Part shown: positions 52,868 to 62,922 of the stretch, one piece after another
Layout: each line of letters opens with the position of its first letter
How positions within the stretch are numbered: position 1 is the first letter of the stretch
NCBI GenBank assembly: GCA_904066235.2
Contig: CAJFCV020000002.1
Coordinates: forward strand, 11,594,001-11,658,000
Direction of reading: 5' to 3'
Length of the DNA: 64,000 nucleotides
Origin: Bursaphelenchus xylophilus
Lineage: Eukaryota > Nematoda > Chromadorea > Rhabditida > Aphelenchoididae
Made by a program: the position numbers and the translations under genes
Notes under the pieces: generated by a model
The model's database searches: none
What the model saw: only the letters and a program-made list of their open reading frames with translations
What the model was told of the DNA's origin: nothing

Positions 52868-55800
52868 ATGCCTATGTATCACTTTGTCGGCATCGTTCTC
52901 AATTTTTTGTTCCGTTGCCTCTTGAGGCTCGCCAATTTCCTGTTGTTCATGGTGAGAGGCGAGCTGGACAATCGGTGGAGCTTCTGCCAACTGTCCACCA
53001 AATATCGGAGCCGTCGGGAGCCGGTTCCGTTGATTGCTGCAAAACGAGAGAGGACAATTGATTTTGGGCCCGAGACGAGAGATATTTTGATGGTGAAACG
53101 GGTTTTTCAACGACTTCCGGGAGAGGTAAGGACAGTTTTTTTTTAAATCTACTATCTATTTCTTTATGATAACTTCTTTATCAGTTTGTCGGGAAAATAA
53201 TGAGCACTCTGTCGCATCGAAAATCGCATCGCCGACGAGAAAATGAATTGTGTCGCGGAAAAATAAAATTGCGTTTCGTAGCGACATTGTGCTCATTATT
53301 TTCCCGACAGACTGATATTTTCACAACATTCGTAAAATGAGTTGTAAAGAATCAAAAAAAAAATACAGTGAACCCTCTGTTCAACAAATTTGATGGAGTG
53401 GAAAAAATGTTTGCTCTATGTATTATAATAATTTCATTTTTACTATCAGTCTGTCGGGAAAATAATGAGCACTCTGTCGCATCGCAAATCGCGTCGCTGA
53501 AGTTGAAAAGCAATTTGACTTTGCTACCGTTCATTTTTTTCGCCGCGACGTTATTTTCCCGACAGACTGATAGTATTTTCATTAAGTGCATGGATTTTTT
53601 TGTTTGCTTTCGCACAGTGCAGTTTGAACCTTTTCCCATGCTTGTCGCCAACGCACAGTGCATTTTTCTCATTTCGCACCGTGCAGACCTCAAGAAAGCC
53701 GTTTGCACTGTGCAAATTGCTGGCGCGACAAAGTTGAAGCTTGCTTATGTCGCAGCGATTTTTCGAGTGCACAGTGCGAAAGCCTAAAAATGGTAATATG
53801 CACGGTGCAAAATGGAGGATCTTTGTGACAGGAAATGTCCATGCACTTAATGAAAATAAATAATAATAATCAATGTTCCTTGTTTTCAGCTTGTGGACTT
53901 GTTGACCGATTATCTCTCGATAACGGAAATAATCAAGCTTCATCATTTTGTCGACCTAAAATATCACGGGAAAAATCCCCGAATTCAACGGTTTCTGCAA
54001 CGTAACCGTGATCAATTTTATCAGCACGATAACTGTTATGATGAGATCTACAAGTAAGTCCATATCAAAACACTTTTTTTGTAACATCATTGATGTCATC
54101 ACCCGTAATATTTTTTTCAGTCAACTTGCAAAAAATACATGTTCATTGACACTGCCTGTTCATAAAATGGAAACCATCAACAGCTTCTTTCTTGAAGCCC
54201 TCAGAGCAACCTATATGTCCGGAAAAGTTCGACTTTTCTTGGACTTTCATTATGCTGACTACGAAGAGGAAGTGGTTTATGCCAGCCATTCCGATTGGTA
54301 TACTGATGGAACCATCGAAATCAAAGGAATTCTCGTGAACAATGACAAAATATGGATTGGAAGGGCACCAAAGAGAATGATCAAGGAGTTTGACACCCAT
54401 ACTGCTGTAAGTTTTGGCTTTCTGCTTGTGCGAAGCGAGAATTTAAGGGACTCAACTCTACCCCTTTTCTGAACTCTACCCCTTTTCTGAACTCTACCCT
54501 TTTTTGAACTTTGCCCCTTCAGAACTCTACCCCTTTTTGAACCCTCCTCCTTTTTGAACACTCCCCCTCATTTTGAAAATTGAAAAAATGAGGTGTGACA
54601 TCTTATACGATGAAAAATTTTTTCAAATTGAGAAAAATTAGGTGTGACGTGTTATATCGGTCTGTCGGGAAAAAAACGGCGGATCGTCGCGCCTCCGAAT
54701 CGCCCATCATCGCTTTGCGACTGCAAGCCGCGACTTGTTATTTGGTGCGCGATAGCGGCGAGGCGAGACTTTTTGCTGCGGCGATCCGCCGTTATTTTTC
54801 CGACAGACTGATACGATGAAAATTTTTTTCCAAATTGAAAAGAATCAGGTATGACACGTTATTTTGAAAAAAATTTTATCGTATAAGATGTCACATCTTA
54901 TTTTTTTCAATTTGAAAAAAATTTCCATCGTATAACGTGTCACACCTCGTTTTTTCAACTTGAAAAAAAATTCCATCGTATAACATGCCACATATCGTTT
55001 TTTCAATTTTCAAAATGGGGTAGTGTTCAAAAAGGGGGAGAGTTCAGATTTTTTGGCGAAAATCAAAAAAGGGGTAGAGTTCAGCCTTTTTTGGGGTAGA
55101 GTTCAGATTGGGGGAAAGTTCAGAAAAGGGGTAGAGTTCAGGCTCAACCCTCAACGGTTACCTAAAAACCCGTTTCCTGGCCCATCCAAAAAACGAAAAA
55201 ATAATTTTTCCGAGCTGCGTCCAGCTTTGAAACGACGGTTTTTTATGGACTTTGACGGCGCAATTCATTTTCTCAGCGACGATGCGATTTTCGATGCGAC
55301 ATAGTGCTCATTATTTTCGCGACAGCCTGATAGACAGACTACGGACGCTAAATTGGAACAAAATCTGATTTTTTTGTTTCAAGCAATTGACTTGTATACA
55401 TAAACGCCGCTTTTCTTACTATAATACATTTTCATTTCAGAACTCCTGGATTGCCATGTTCTACGACAAACAGTATGATCGCCTCTACTACGTCGAAACA
55501 GAATCGACTTTCTCTCCAGTCCAGATTGCTGTCGGCTTCATTACCCCACAACACCCTACGCCCACGATTCTTCTTCGAACCCAAATCATTCGAGATGGCT
55601 GCGAACCGACTCAGCTCTCCGTCCAAGGCGACAATCTTTTCCTCTTCTCCTCGAGATGCGACTCTCTGTACATCATGTCCTATAATATGGAGACGGAAGG
55701 GCTGCGTTGCAGAAGGCTCAAGGAGACACTCTACGACTGTATTCAGAATGGCGACCAGATCCTGTGCCGAATGTCCATTCAGATCGTCTTACTCAACGCG

Positions 55801-56867
55801 AATTTGCAGAAGGTTTGGGGAATCGTCACGCACGATCAGAACATTGAAAAGTACTTTAATTTGAAATGCATCAGCGAGCGATTGGATGAGAATACCTATG
55901 TGTTTAGCGACAATTTCCCGGCTGCAACTATCAAGGTGAGTATTCTGGGTTTTGATAGTACAAAATGTTCCATTTTGCATCCGGGAAGTATCAAAAAATG
56001 TGGCAAAATGCCTCCCTCTCCAAGTGAAAGAGCTCCGTTTTGAAGAGCGCGCCTTTTCTCTCACAAAAAGAGCTTTTGAAATTAGAGTCTTTTTACTTGG
56101 AGAGGGAGGTATTTTGCCACATTTTTTGACCCTGTCCGGATGCAAACGGTACTTTTTTCTGGATCAGGTCCGTCAGTGTAGTAGAGACCGATTTTGTTTT
56201 ATTATATGTCCGCCAAAGTAAAATTTAGCTTTGCACAGTGCATTTTGGTTCTTTAGCGGGTGTTGAAAGACGAGAGAGTACGGAAAATTAGCAGTGTACA
56301 GAGAAAAAAATGTTTTTTGAGCCGTATCGTTGTAAACTTTGCGGTACAAAATACGACTTTCACAGTAAATAAGAAATTAATAAGGCGCTAATTGTAAGCA
56401 AAATTTTTACTAGGTCAGCCTACTGCGATACCGCATAGTTCTTGAGTCTGTCGGGAAAATAATGAGCACTCTGTCGCATCGAAAATCGCGTCGGCGCCGA
56501 GAAAATGAATTGTGTCGCGACAAAATCAAATTGCTTTTTACTTCAGCGACGCGACTGGCGCAGCGACATGGTGCTCATTATTTTACCGACAGACTGATAG
56601 GAACTGTTTATTCAGAGGAAAATTCAAAATAACGTGAATGATTTTCAGTTCGTCCGCCTGCAAAACGGAGAGTTCACAGTGGAAGATAGTGGGATTCCAG
56701 TCAAGGACGTGTCCTTTGCCAGACTCAGCAACAACTCCTTTGCCGTTGTGAAGAAGGATGGAACCGCTGACATTTATCTTCATGAAGTCATCAAAGGGAA
56801 AATCGCATGCGATCGGGTTCCTCTGCAGAGTCCATTGAGACACCGAATTCCTTGGTTCAAATTGTAG
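52868..56867 (+). CDS. F-box-like family protein F4 (473 aa, five coding exons)
   Basis: Exons 52868-53125, 53890-54053, 54121-54406, 55441-55935 and 56649-56867. It is a distant member of the F1-F3 family: VFQRLPGE then LVDLLTDYLSITEIIKLHHF is the most canonical F-box-like N-terminus (Leu-Pro-x-Glu-Leu), and the exon 1-3 junction phases (0,2,0) and the 219-nt last exon equal F1 and F2. The single 495-nt exon 4 covers what is two exons in the others, so an intron was lost (or never gained). The first exon adds ~60 residues including a hydrophobic segment (VGIVLNFLFRCLLRLANFLL), possibly a membrane anchor. C-terminal blocks AMFYDKQYDRLYYVET and LSVQGDNLFLFSSRCDSLY are recognisable. AATAAA at 56877-56882. 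Separated from F1-F3 by ~27 kb. Confidence 0.75.
53181..53315. mobile_element. TCAGTCTGTCGGGAAAAT-type MITE
   Basis: TCAGTTTGTCGGGAAAATAA to TTCCCGACAGACTGA, flanked by TA. In F4 intron 1. Confidence 0.85.
53456..53850. mobile_element. MITE abutting a GCATTTTCATAAAGTGC-type element
   Basis: 53456-53570 is a TCAGTCTGTCGGGAAAAT-type copy. It is followed at once by TAGTATTTTCATTAAGTGCA (53571), the left end of the GCAC-palindrome element, which closes near 53850 with ATGCACTTAATGAAAATA. Both are in F4 intron 1. Confidence 0.8.
54443..55152. repeat. Flipped minisatellite element in F4 intron 3
   Basis: Starts with CTCTACCCCTTTTCTGAACT repeats and ends GGGGTAGAGTTCAGGCTCAA, the complement of the left end of the 13657 element. 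Inside are ~48-bp units in plus orientation (two, one interrupted by a MITE) and three flipped units at 54875-55000. Same family as the two arrays in F1. Confidence 0.8.
54657..54811. mobile_element. TCAGTCTGTC-type MITE inserted in a minisatellite unit
   Basis: TCGGTCTGTCGGGAAAAAAA to TTTTTCCGACAGACTGA, interior of the GC-rich GGATCGTCGC variant. Removing it and one TA restores GTGTTATACGATG, the standard minisatellite sequence, which proves a TA target duplication. Confidence 0.9.
55964..56174. mobile_element. CAGTGACGGACCTGAT-type MITE, left end lost
   Basis: The inner arms (CATTTTGCATCCGGGAAGTA and its complement) and the right end GGATCAGGTCCGTCAGTG are present. The left TIR is replaced. 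In F4 intron 4. Confidence 0.75.
56444..56597. mobile_element. TCAGTCTGTCGGGAAAAT-type MITE
   Basis: TGAGTCTGTCGGGAAAATAA to ATTTTACCGACAGACTGA. In F4 intron 4, ~50 bp before the last exon. Confidence 0.8.
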
Positions 56868-57059
56868 CGTTTTTCGAATAAACCTTGTCTTTTAGTCAAT
56901 GACAGTTGGCCTTACAGTTGTTAGCAAATCGTAACGCTTTGATAAATTATTTATGATGATTGAGATCATGGTCAAGATTTGATGTTTCACAGGTACGGTT
57001 TGCGGCCCAGAAGATGATGCTGCCGTATCGTCATGTGGTCAGTCTCGGGACACCCTGTA

Positions 57060-57308
57060 CAGTGGCGGACCTGATCCGTTGGCCAAAAACGTACCATTTT
57101 GCATCCGGGAAATATCAAAAAATGTAGCAAAATACCTCCCTCTCCAAGTGAAAAAACTACGATTTCTAGCCCGCTTTTTTTGTGAGGGAAAGGGCGTGCC
57201 CTTCAAAACGTAGTTTTTTAGTTGGAGAGGGAGACATTTTGCTACATTTTTGATACTTCCAGGATGCAAAATGATACGTTTTTTGCCACTGGATCAGGTC
57301 CCTCACTG
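57060..57308. mobile_element. CAGTGACGGACCTGAT-type MITE
   Basis: CAGTGGCGGACCTGATCC to GGATCAGGTCCCTCACTG, flanked by TA, 249 bp. Between F4 and the acidic membrane gene. Confidence 0.88.
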
Positions 57309-57467
57309 TATATCAGTCAGTATTTTGTTTTGAAAAAGATGAATTTAAAGACGCGAAGTTATCGGGTCGGGCTCCAAAAAATTTGAAAACGAGTACCTTC
57401 TTTAGAGGGCCAAGCTCCGGGACTTGAGGTACCAACAGACATGGCGCGGCCATGTCTGTTGGAAGTA

Positions 57468-57700
57468 CAGTGAGGGGGACCTGATCCACTGGCAAAAAAC
57501 GTACCATTTTGCATCCGGGAAATATCAAAAGATGTGGCAAAATGCTTCCTTGTGAAAAAACTCCGATTTTTGAAAAGGAAAGGGCGCGTCCTTCAAACCA
57601 AGTTGTTTCACTTAGAGAGGGAAGCATTTTGCCACATTTTTGATACGTCCCGGATGCAAAATGGTACGTTTTTTGCCACTGGATCAGGTCCCCCTCACTG
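57468..57700. mobile_element. CAGTGACGGACCTGAT-type MITE
   Basis: CAGTGAGGGGGACCTGATCC to GGATCAGGTCCCCCTCACTG, a perfect 20-bp TIR, flanked by TA, 233 bp. The intact ends suggest recent mobility. 57741-57810 beyond it is a right-end fragment of the CATAAAGTCCTGA family; 57811-58089 shows nothing else. Confidence 0.9.
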
Positions 57701-58089
57701 TAGTATTCAGATTCTTGGATGAAGTTTCTATGTTCGGAATTGTGGCGACGGGCGTGAAAGGAAAGCAAAACGCACAGTGCAAATTTCTCAGGACTTTATG
57801 GCGCGATTAGTATTCCCAGGCATTCGCATCCCTATAAATTTTTTTCTGTAATCCAAACCGTCGCCTAATTGTAAATAAAGCTTGTTTGCGCAACAAGATT
57901 TTTCTTTGGTGATTTGCAGCAAAGCAGAGAAGAAGCGTCAGCTATGGAAACTTCTTGGAATGAAGATTAAGTTTTTGTGATAAAATTGCTTCATAATTCA
58001 GCTATTTTTATCTACAGTAACCCCAGAGGCAATCGAGTTTATTTTTGTCTACTTTTCGACCTACATTCTTACCTTACCCACTCTTCATA

Positions 58090-61000
58090 ATGAAATTTTT
58101 GCGTACACCTGTGAAGGTGTGTATCTTATATTTAGTGGTAAGTCAAAGTATGTATAATAGAATGGCTATGTATATGTAATAATATATTTTTCAGACATTT
58201 TCGGCCGCAGTAACCATCCCGAGCTACATCGGTATGCTTTTCACGGGGCCTTGCACTTTGCTCAAGAGGAGTTTGAGGAATGAACAGTTGACACAGCGAT
58301 GTGTTTCCATCGCATTGGCAAACATAGTGAGTCTATTCTCCAAAAAAAATATACTGCTCCACAAAATGATAGACGCACCCTTTTTTTACCGATTATCTTC
58401 CTTATACTAAATGATATCCAAAAATGTTCAACAGATGAAATGTGGCTTATAAAACGAGAAATCATGTCCCATAACGATTTTGGAACAAAATTTTGTCTTG
58501 ACTGAAATTTTGAAATTTTTTGATTTTTAGGCTCCACAAAATGATAGACGCACTTGAATAATTTTTGATCTTTTAAAACAAATTTTGAGTCAACCTGCTC
58601 TTGTCGCACTTCCCCGTGTTCTCTGTAGTGTTAAGAAGGCTATTACATTCATATCCGCCGTACTTAATCGACGCAGTGGCCTCATGGGCCATCTGCGACC
58701 TTGTACATGAGATAAACATTAGTTTTGAAAAAACCCCCGATTAACGACTTATTTTCTCCAAGAAACAGCTTAGATTACTTGTAGTAACTACAAGTTGTAA
58801 AATAAACCAACACCGATTCGTTTGAATTCATTTAATCGACCAATAAGTTACCGTATACCTTCTACAGTAACCTTCAAAAGCCCTAAAAGCACAGAAAATT
58901 ACTATCCATGGCAACTTTTTGCTCAGAACATCAAACTCAGCATGCTAAAAAACCTATACTCCCCGTACAATGTTTTGACCCCCCTCCTAACTCCGTCCAA
59001 AGTGTACTAATTCGGACCAAATTTGGTATGTAGTATACTCACAGGCTAGTAACAAAAAATAACATAGCAGGACGTACCTTATAGTTGAATTTCAAAAGCT
59101 AGGGGCAATTTTCAAAAATCACCTTAAAAAATCGGGGAAAAAGTTTTGACCCCCCTTAACAAAAAGTTAGATATCGCCAGCGGATGCCACGCAAACTTAT
59201 TGTATTCGACGTCCCATACCTGAATACAGGTGAATATATGGTTTTCCGTTGAATGCTTCGTTGCATTTGAGGATTCAACGCGTTAAACCGTTTTTGATGT
59301 AGAGCTGCCCAAAATTGTAAAAATCTTGCCCTAGCGCTTTCCTAGAGCTCTAAATTGGGTTTATATTATGTGCTTTAGTCCTGTATTTACCTTCTCCTTT
59401 CAATAAAAGTGCATGGTGGCCTGGCGGTGTAGATTCGGCAGATACCCTCTTGTCATGCTCAGCCTTGGTGAGCCATTTGCTCTTTGACTCAAGGTCGAGA
59501 TGTGGTCGTTAGGTCCTCAATGTAATCCTGAGACTCCTAGTTACTCTCAGTAATGTAAAATGTTTTGATTTGACACGTTTTGTAATGGGTTTCATTCACC
59601 TTAACCTTAACTTTGCCGTTACTGTAGATGACCCCGAGTACTACTACATCCCCAACTCCCATTTGGCGTTTCATACGTCTCAAATGAGTATGGTGGGTGC
59701 TGTAGCGTCTTAAATTACCTGGTCCATCAAATGAAAGCCGTTTTTGGTGGCTAAAAAGCCATTTGAAAAACGCGGGTTTTTCGTTAAGGTGCAGATCGGC
59801 GAAGTTGCGCCTGCAAACCATAGCAGACCGTGTCAGCCGGAGTTTATTCTTTGTTTGAGAGTATCTAGGAGTCTCAGGATTACACTGAGGACCTAACGAC
59901 CACATCTCGACCTTGAGTCAAAGAGCAAATGGCTCACCAAGGCTGAGCATGACAAGAGGGTATCTGCCGAATCTACACCGCCAGGCCACCATGCACTTTT
60001 ATTGAAAGGAGAAGGTAAATACAGGTCTAAAGCACATAATATAAACCCAATTTAGAGCTCTAGGAAAGCGCTAGGGCAAGATTTTTACAATTTTGGGCAG
60101 CTCTACATCAAAAACGGTTTAACGCGTTGAATCCTCAAATGCAACGAAGCATTCAACGGAAAACCATATATTAACCTGTATTCAGGTATGGGACGTCGAT
60201 TACAATAAGTTTGCGTGGCATCCGCTGGCGATATCTAACTTTTTGTTAAGGGGGGTCAAAACTTTTTCCTCGATTTTTTAAGGTGATTTTTGAAAATTGC
60301 TCCTAGCTTTTAAAATTCAGCTATAAGGTAGGTCCAGCTATGTTATTTTTTGTTACTAGCCTGTGAGTATACTAAATACCAAATTTGGTCCGAATTAGTA
60401 CACCTTGGACCGAGTTAGGAGGGGGGTCAAAACATTGTACGGGGAGTATAGGTTTTTTAGCATGCTGAGTTTGATGTTCTGAGCAAAAAGTTGCCATGGA
60501 TAGTAATTTTCTGTGCTTTTAGGGCTTTTGAAGGTTACTGTAGAAGGTATACGGTAACTTATTGGTCGATTAAATGAATTCAAACGAATCGGTGTTGGTT
60601 TATTTTACAACTTGTAGTTACTACAAGTAATCTAAGCTGTTTCTTGGAGAAAATAAGTCGTTAATCGGGGGTTTTTTCAAAACTAATGTTTATCTCATGT
60701 ACAAGGTCGCAGATGGCCCATGAGGCCACTGCGTCGATTAAGTACGGCGAATATGAATGTAATAGCCTTCTTAACACTACAGAGAACACGGGGAAGTGCG
60801 ACAAGAGCAGGTTGACTCAAAATTTGTTTTAAAAGATCAAAAATTATTCAAGTGCGTCTATCATTTTGTGGAGCCTAAAAATCAAAAAATTTCAAAATTT
60901 CAGTCAAGACAAGAAAAGTTTCCCAAATCGCTATGGGACATGCTTTCTCGTTTAATTTGCCACATTTCATCTGTTGAACATTTCTGGATATCATTCAATA

Positions 61001-62041
61001 TAAGACAAATAATCGCTAAAAACAAGGTGCGTCTATCATTTTGTGGAGCAGTATATTCCCCTACTTGCTATCAGTTTGTCGGAAAAATAATGTGGATTTC
61101 GGCTCGTCGCAATCGCGCACCAAATCTCCAGCCGCGGCTACGCGTCGCACAGCTGTGATGGCCATTATTTTCCCGACAGACTGACAGCATGTAGGGGAAT
61201 ATTTTTTCTCACAATCAGTCTGTCGGGAAAATAATGAGCACTATGTCGCGGCGCCGATCCTCGTCGCTGAAGTAAAAAGCAATTTGATTTTGTCGCATTA
61301 CCATTAATTTCCTCGGCAATGCGATTTTATATGCGACAGAGTGCTCATTATTTTCCCGACAGGCTGATATTCGGCGCAAAAAGTCATGAGAAATTTTTTG
61401 GTTCTCTGCCGAGGCGAGCCATTTTTTTGATGCCAAAAATCCACATTATTTTCCCGACTGACTGATACCGGTCTGTCGGGAAAATAATGAGCACAATGTC
61501 ACTGAAGTATAAAATCGATTTGAGTTTCTCGCGACACAACTAATTTTCTCTTCAGCGATGCGATTTTCGATGCGACAGAGTGCTCATTATTTTCCCGACA
61601 GACAGATTGCTGTACCGGTTTTTCAAGCTACGATAACATTTTATAACGAGATTCTTTCAGCTACCCGTCTCGTCCATTGCGCTCTACTTTCTAATAAGCT
61701 GGTGTAGAAGAACGAAAAAAGACCTTCAAACGTCCTCCGCGAAGATCGTTCGCTTTTACAATTTGGCCGACGAATCCGACGATGACTCCGATTCTGAATC
61801 CGAATTTGATTCTGACGACGAATTTGACGTTGAATACGAGCCGGATGACTCCGATGAGGAGTCTGATGACGACTCCGATGAGTCCGATGACGATGAGTTC
61901 GACTATGACCTTGACGAAGATGTGCAAGCACATTTTCATCCTGTTGTTCTTTTCTTAAAGGCGGTCCTCTTGATATTAATGGGAATGCTTGTTCTAGCAA
62001 ATAGTTTTGTTGTTTTAAACGCGATCCTTATCGGTTCATAA
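58090..62041 (+). CDS. Membrane protein with long acidic loop (186 aa), unrecognised
   Basis: Exons 58090-58137, 58195-58326 and 61661-62041, all phase 0. Hydrophobic segments: VCILYLVTFSAAVTIPSYIG; CVSIALANI continuing over the intron into LPVSSIALYFLISW; and a C-terminal pair-length stretch, VVLFLKAVLLILMG with MLVLANSFVVLNAILIGS. Between the second and third lies RRTKKDLQTSSAKIVR, then ~60 residues that are mostly Asp, Glu and Ser, such as ESDDDSDSESEFDSDDEF. Casein kinase 2-type sites or cation binding are possible, but function is unknown. AATAAA at 62056-62061. Intron 2 spans 3334 bp and holds a 2.7-kb palindromic transposon and several MITEs. The exon 2-3 link rests on phase and splice quality only. 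Confidence 0.6.
58354..61051. mobile_element. Palindromic Tc1/Tc3-type element (2698 bp)
   Basis: TIRs start CTGCTCCACAAAATGATAGA and are flanked by TA. The left arm (58354 to about 59550) and right arm (about 59856 to 61051) are reverse complements of ~1.2 kb with minor differences (for example GACGCACCC against GACGCACCT). A ~300-bp unpaired centre carries a transposase fragment. The outer TIR motif recurs once inside each arm (near 58530 and 60875). It is inserted in intron 2 of the acidic membrane gene. Confidence 0.88.
59537..59905 (-). pseudogene. Tc1/Tc3-like transposase fragment
   Basis: An open frame of 122 codons spanning the loop of the palindrome. RRNFADLHLNEK, WLFSHQKRLSFDGPGN, MGVGDVVVLGVIYSNGK and NETHYKTCQIKTFYI line up with the central catalytic region of Tc3-type transposases (FSDEKKF.LDGPDG, GGG.VMVWG). 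The catalytic Asp of the SDE motif is replaced (SHQ), and both the DNA-binding N-terminus and the C-terminal catalytic part are missing, so it is inactive. Confidence 0.7.
61071..61184. mobile_element. TCAGTCTGTC-type MITE, GC-rich variant
   Basis: TCAGTTTGTCGGAAAAATAA to TTTTCCCGACAGACTGA, with interior TCGGCTCGTCGCAATCGCGC. It begins 20 bp after the Tc palindrome ends. Confidence 0.8.
61176..61466. repeat. Composite ~290-bp repeat, left copy (inverted partner at 62070-62358)
   Basis: Runs from CAGACTGACAGCATGTAGGG through a complete inner MITE (61215-61367) to GGCTCGCC-type complement and CCCGACTGACTGATA. The same composite, reversed, lies on the other side of exon 3 of the acidic gene. 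61470-61608 is a further MITE (GGTCTGTCGGGAAAATAATG to CCCGACAGACAGA). Confidence 0.85.
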
Positions 62042-62069
62042 GGCTTCAACAATAGAATAAACTTTTATC

Positions 62070-62358
62070 AGTCTGTCGGGAAAATAATGCGGATTTTTGT
62101 CATCAAAAAAATGGCTCGCCTCGGCAGAGAACCAAAAAATTTCTCATGACTTTTTGCGCCGAATATCAGCCTGTCGGGAAAATAATGAGCACTCTGTCGC
62201 ATATAAAATCGCATTGCCGAGGAAATGAATGGTAATGCGACAAAATCAAATTGCTTTTTACTTCAGCGACGGGGATCGGCGCCGCGACATAGTGCTCATT
62301 ATTTTCCCGACAGACTGATCGTGAGAAAAATTATTCCCCTACATGCTGTCAGTCTGTC
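62070..62358. repeat. Composite ~290-bp repeat, right copy
   Basis: Starts TATCAGTCTGTCGGGAAAAT with interior AAATGGCTCGCCTCGGCAGA, encloses an inner MITE from about 62166 to 62319, and ends CCCCTACATGCTGTCAGTCT. It is the reverse complement of 61176-61466 with few mismatches. Confidence 0.85.
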
Positions 62359-62503
62359 GGGAAAATAATGAAGGATCGTCGCACCTTCGAATCGGCCATC
62401 ATCGCTTTGTGACGGCGAACCGCGGCTGGGGTTTTGGTGCGCGACTGCGACGATGCGAGACATTTTGCTGCGACGACCCGCCGTTGTTTTCCCGACAGAC
62501 TGA
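62349..62503. mobile_element. TCAGTCTGTC-type MITE, GC-rich GGATCGTCGC variant
   Basis: TCAGTCTGTCGGGAAAATAA to GTTTTCCCGACAGACTGA. The interior (GGATCGTCGCACCTTCGAAT) is close to the copy inserted at 54657-54811. Confidence 0.85.
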
Positions 62504-62509
62504 TGTTTT

Positions 62510-62760
62510 TTCGCCTTTTATCGCTCGCGCACCGTGCATTTTTCATTTCCCCTATTTGTCGCTCGCGCACCGTGCATTTTCCCGTTTTCGCACCGTGCAA
62601 ACGCGAAAAAGCGGTTTGCACTGTGCGAATGAGCTCGCAAAACCGCAGCGACGCACTTGGAAAAGGCTAAAATCTCTGCGATATTTTGATGCACGGTGCG
62701 AAAATAAAAAACGCACGGTGCAAATTGGGGTTTGCACTGTGCAATCTGAAAAGTCTATGA
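62510..62760. repeat. GCACCGTGC palindrome cluster
   Basis: At least eight GCAC(C/G/T)GTGC sites in 250 bp (CGCACCGTGCATTTT and similar), downstream of the eIF6 3' end. It resembles the interior of the GCATTTTCATAAAGTGC elements, but no TIRs are visible. Confidence 0.7.
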
Positions 62761-62922
62761 AAAAACTGCAAGGCCGGGAAAACTCTTCAAAAAAATTGAT
62801 TTATTCTTTAAAAACCACAATTCTTTGAACATAAATCAAATTCCTCACTCAAATAATTGTGAAAAAACAAGAACAACTGGGAAAATACAACTTGGTCAAC
62901 AAAAAAAACAACAAATCGCATA

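Noticed and set aside
55789..56145. Minus-strand open frame opposite F4 exon 4
   Set aside because: Half is antisense of a solid exon and half is MITE sequence.
57313..57768. Minus-strand 151-codon open frame
   Set aside because: Runs through a whole palindromic MITE and its flanks; similar frames appear in other copies because the hairpin lacks stops.
62343..62828. Plus-strand 161-codon open frame
   Set aside because: Consists of a GC-rich MITE followed by the GCACCGTGC cluster; no known domain.
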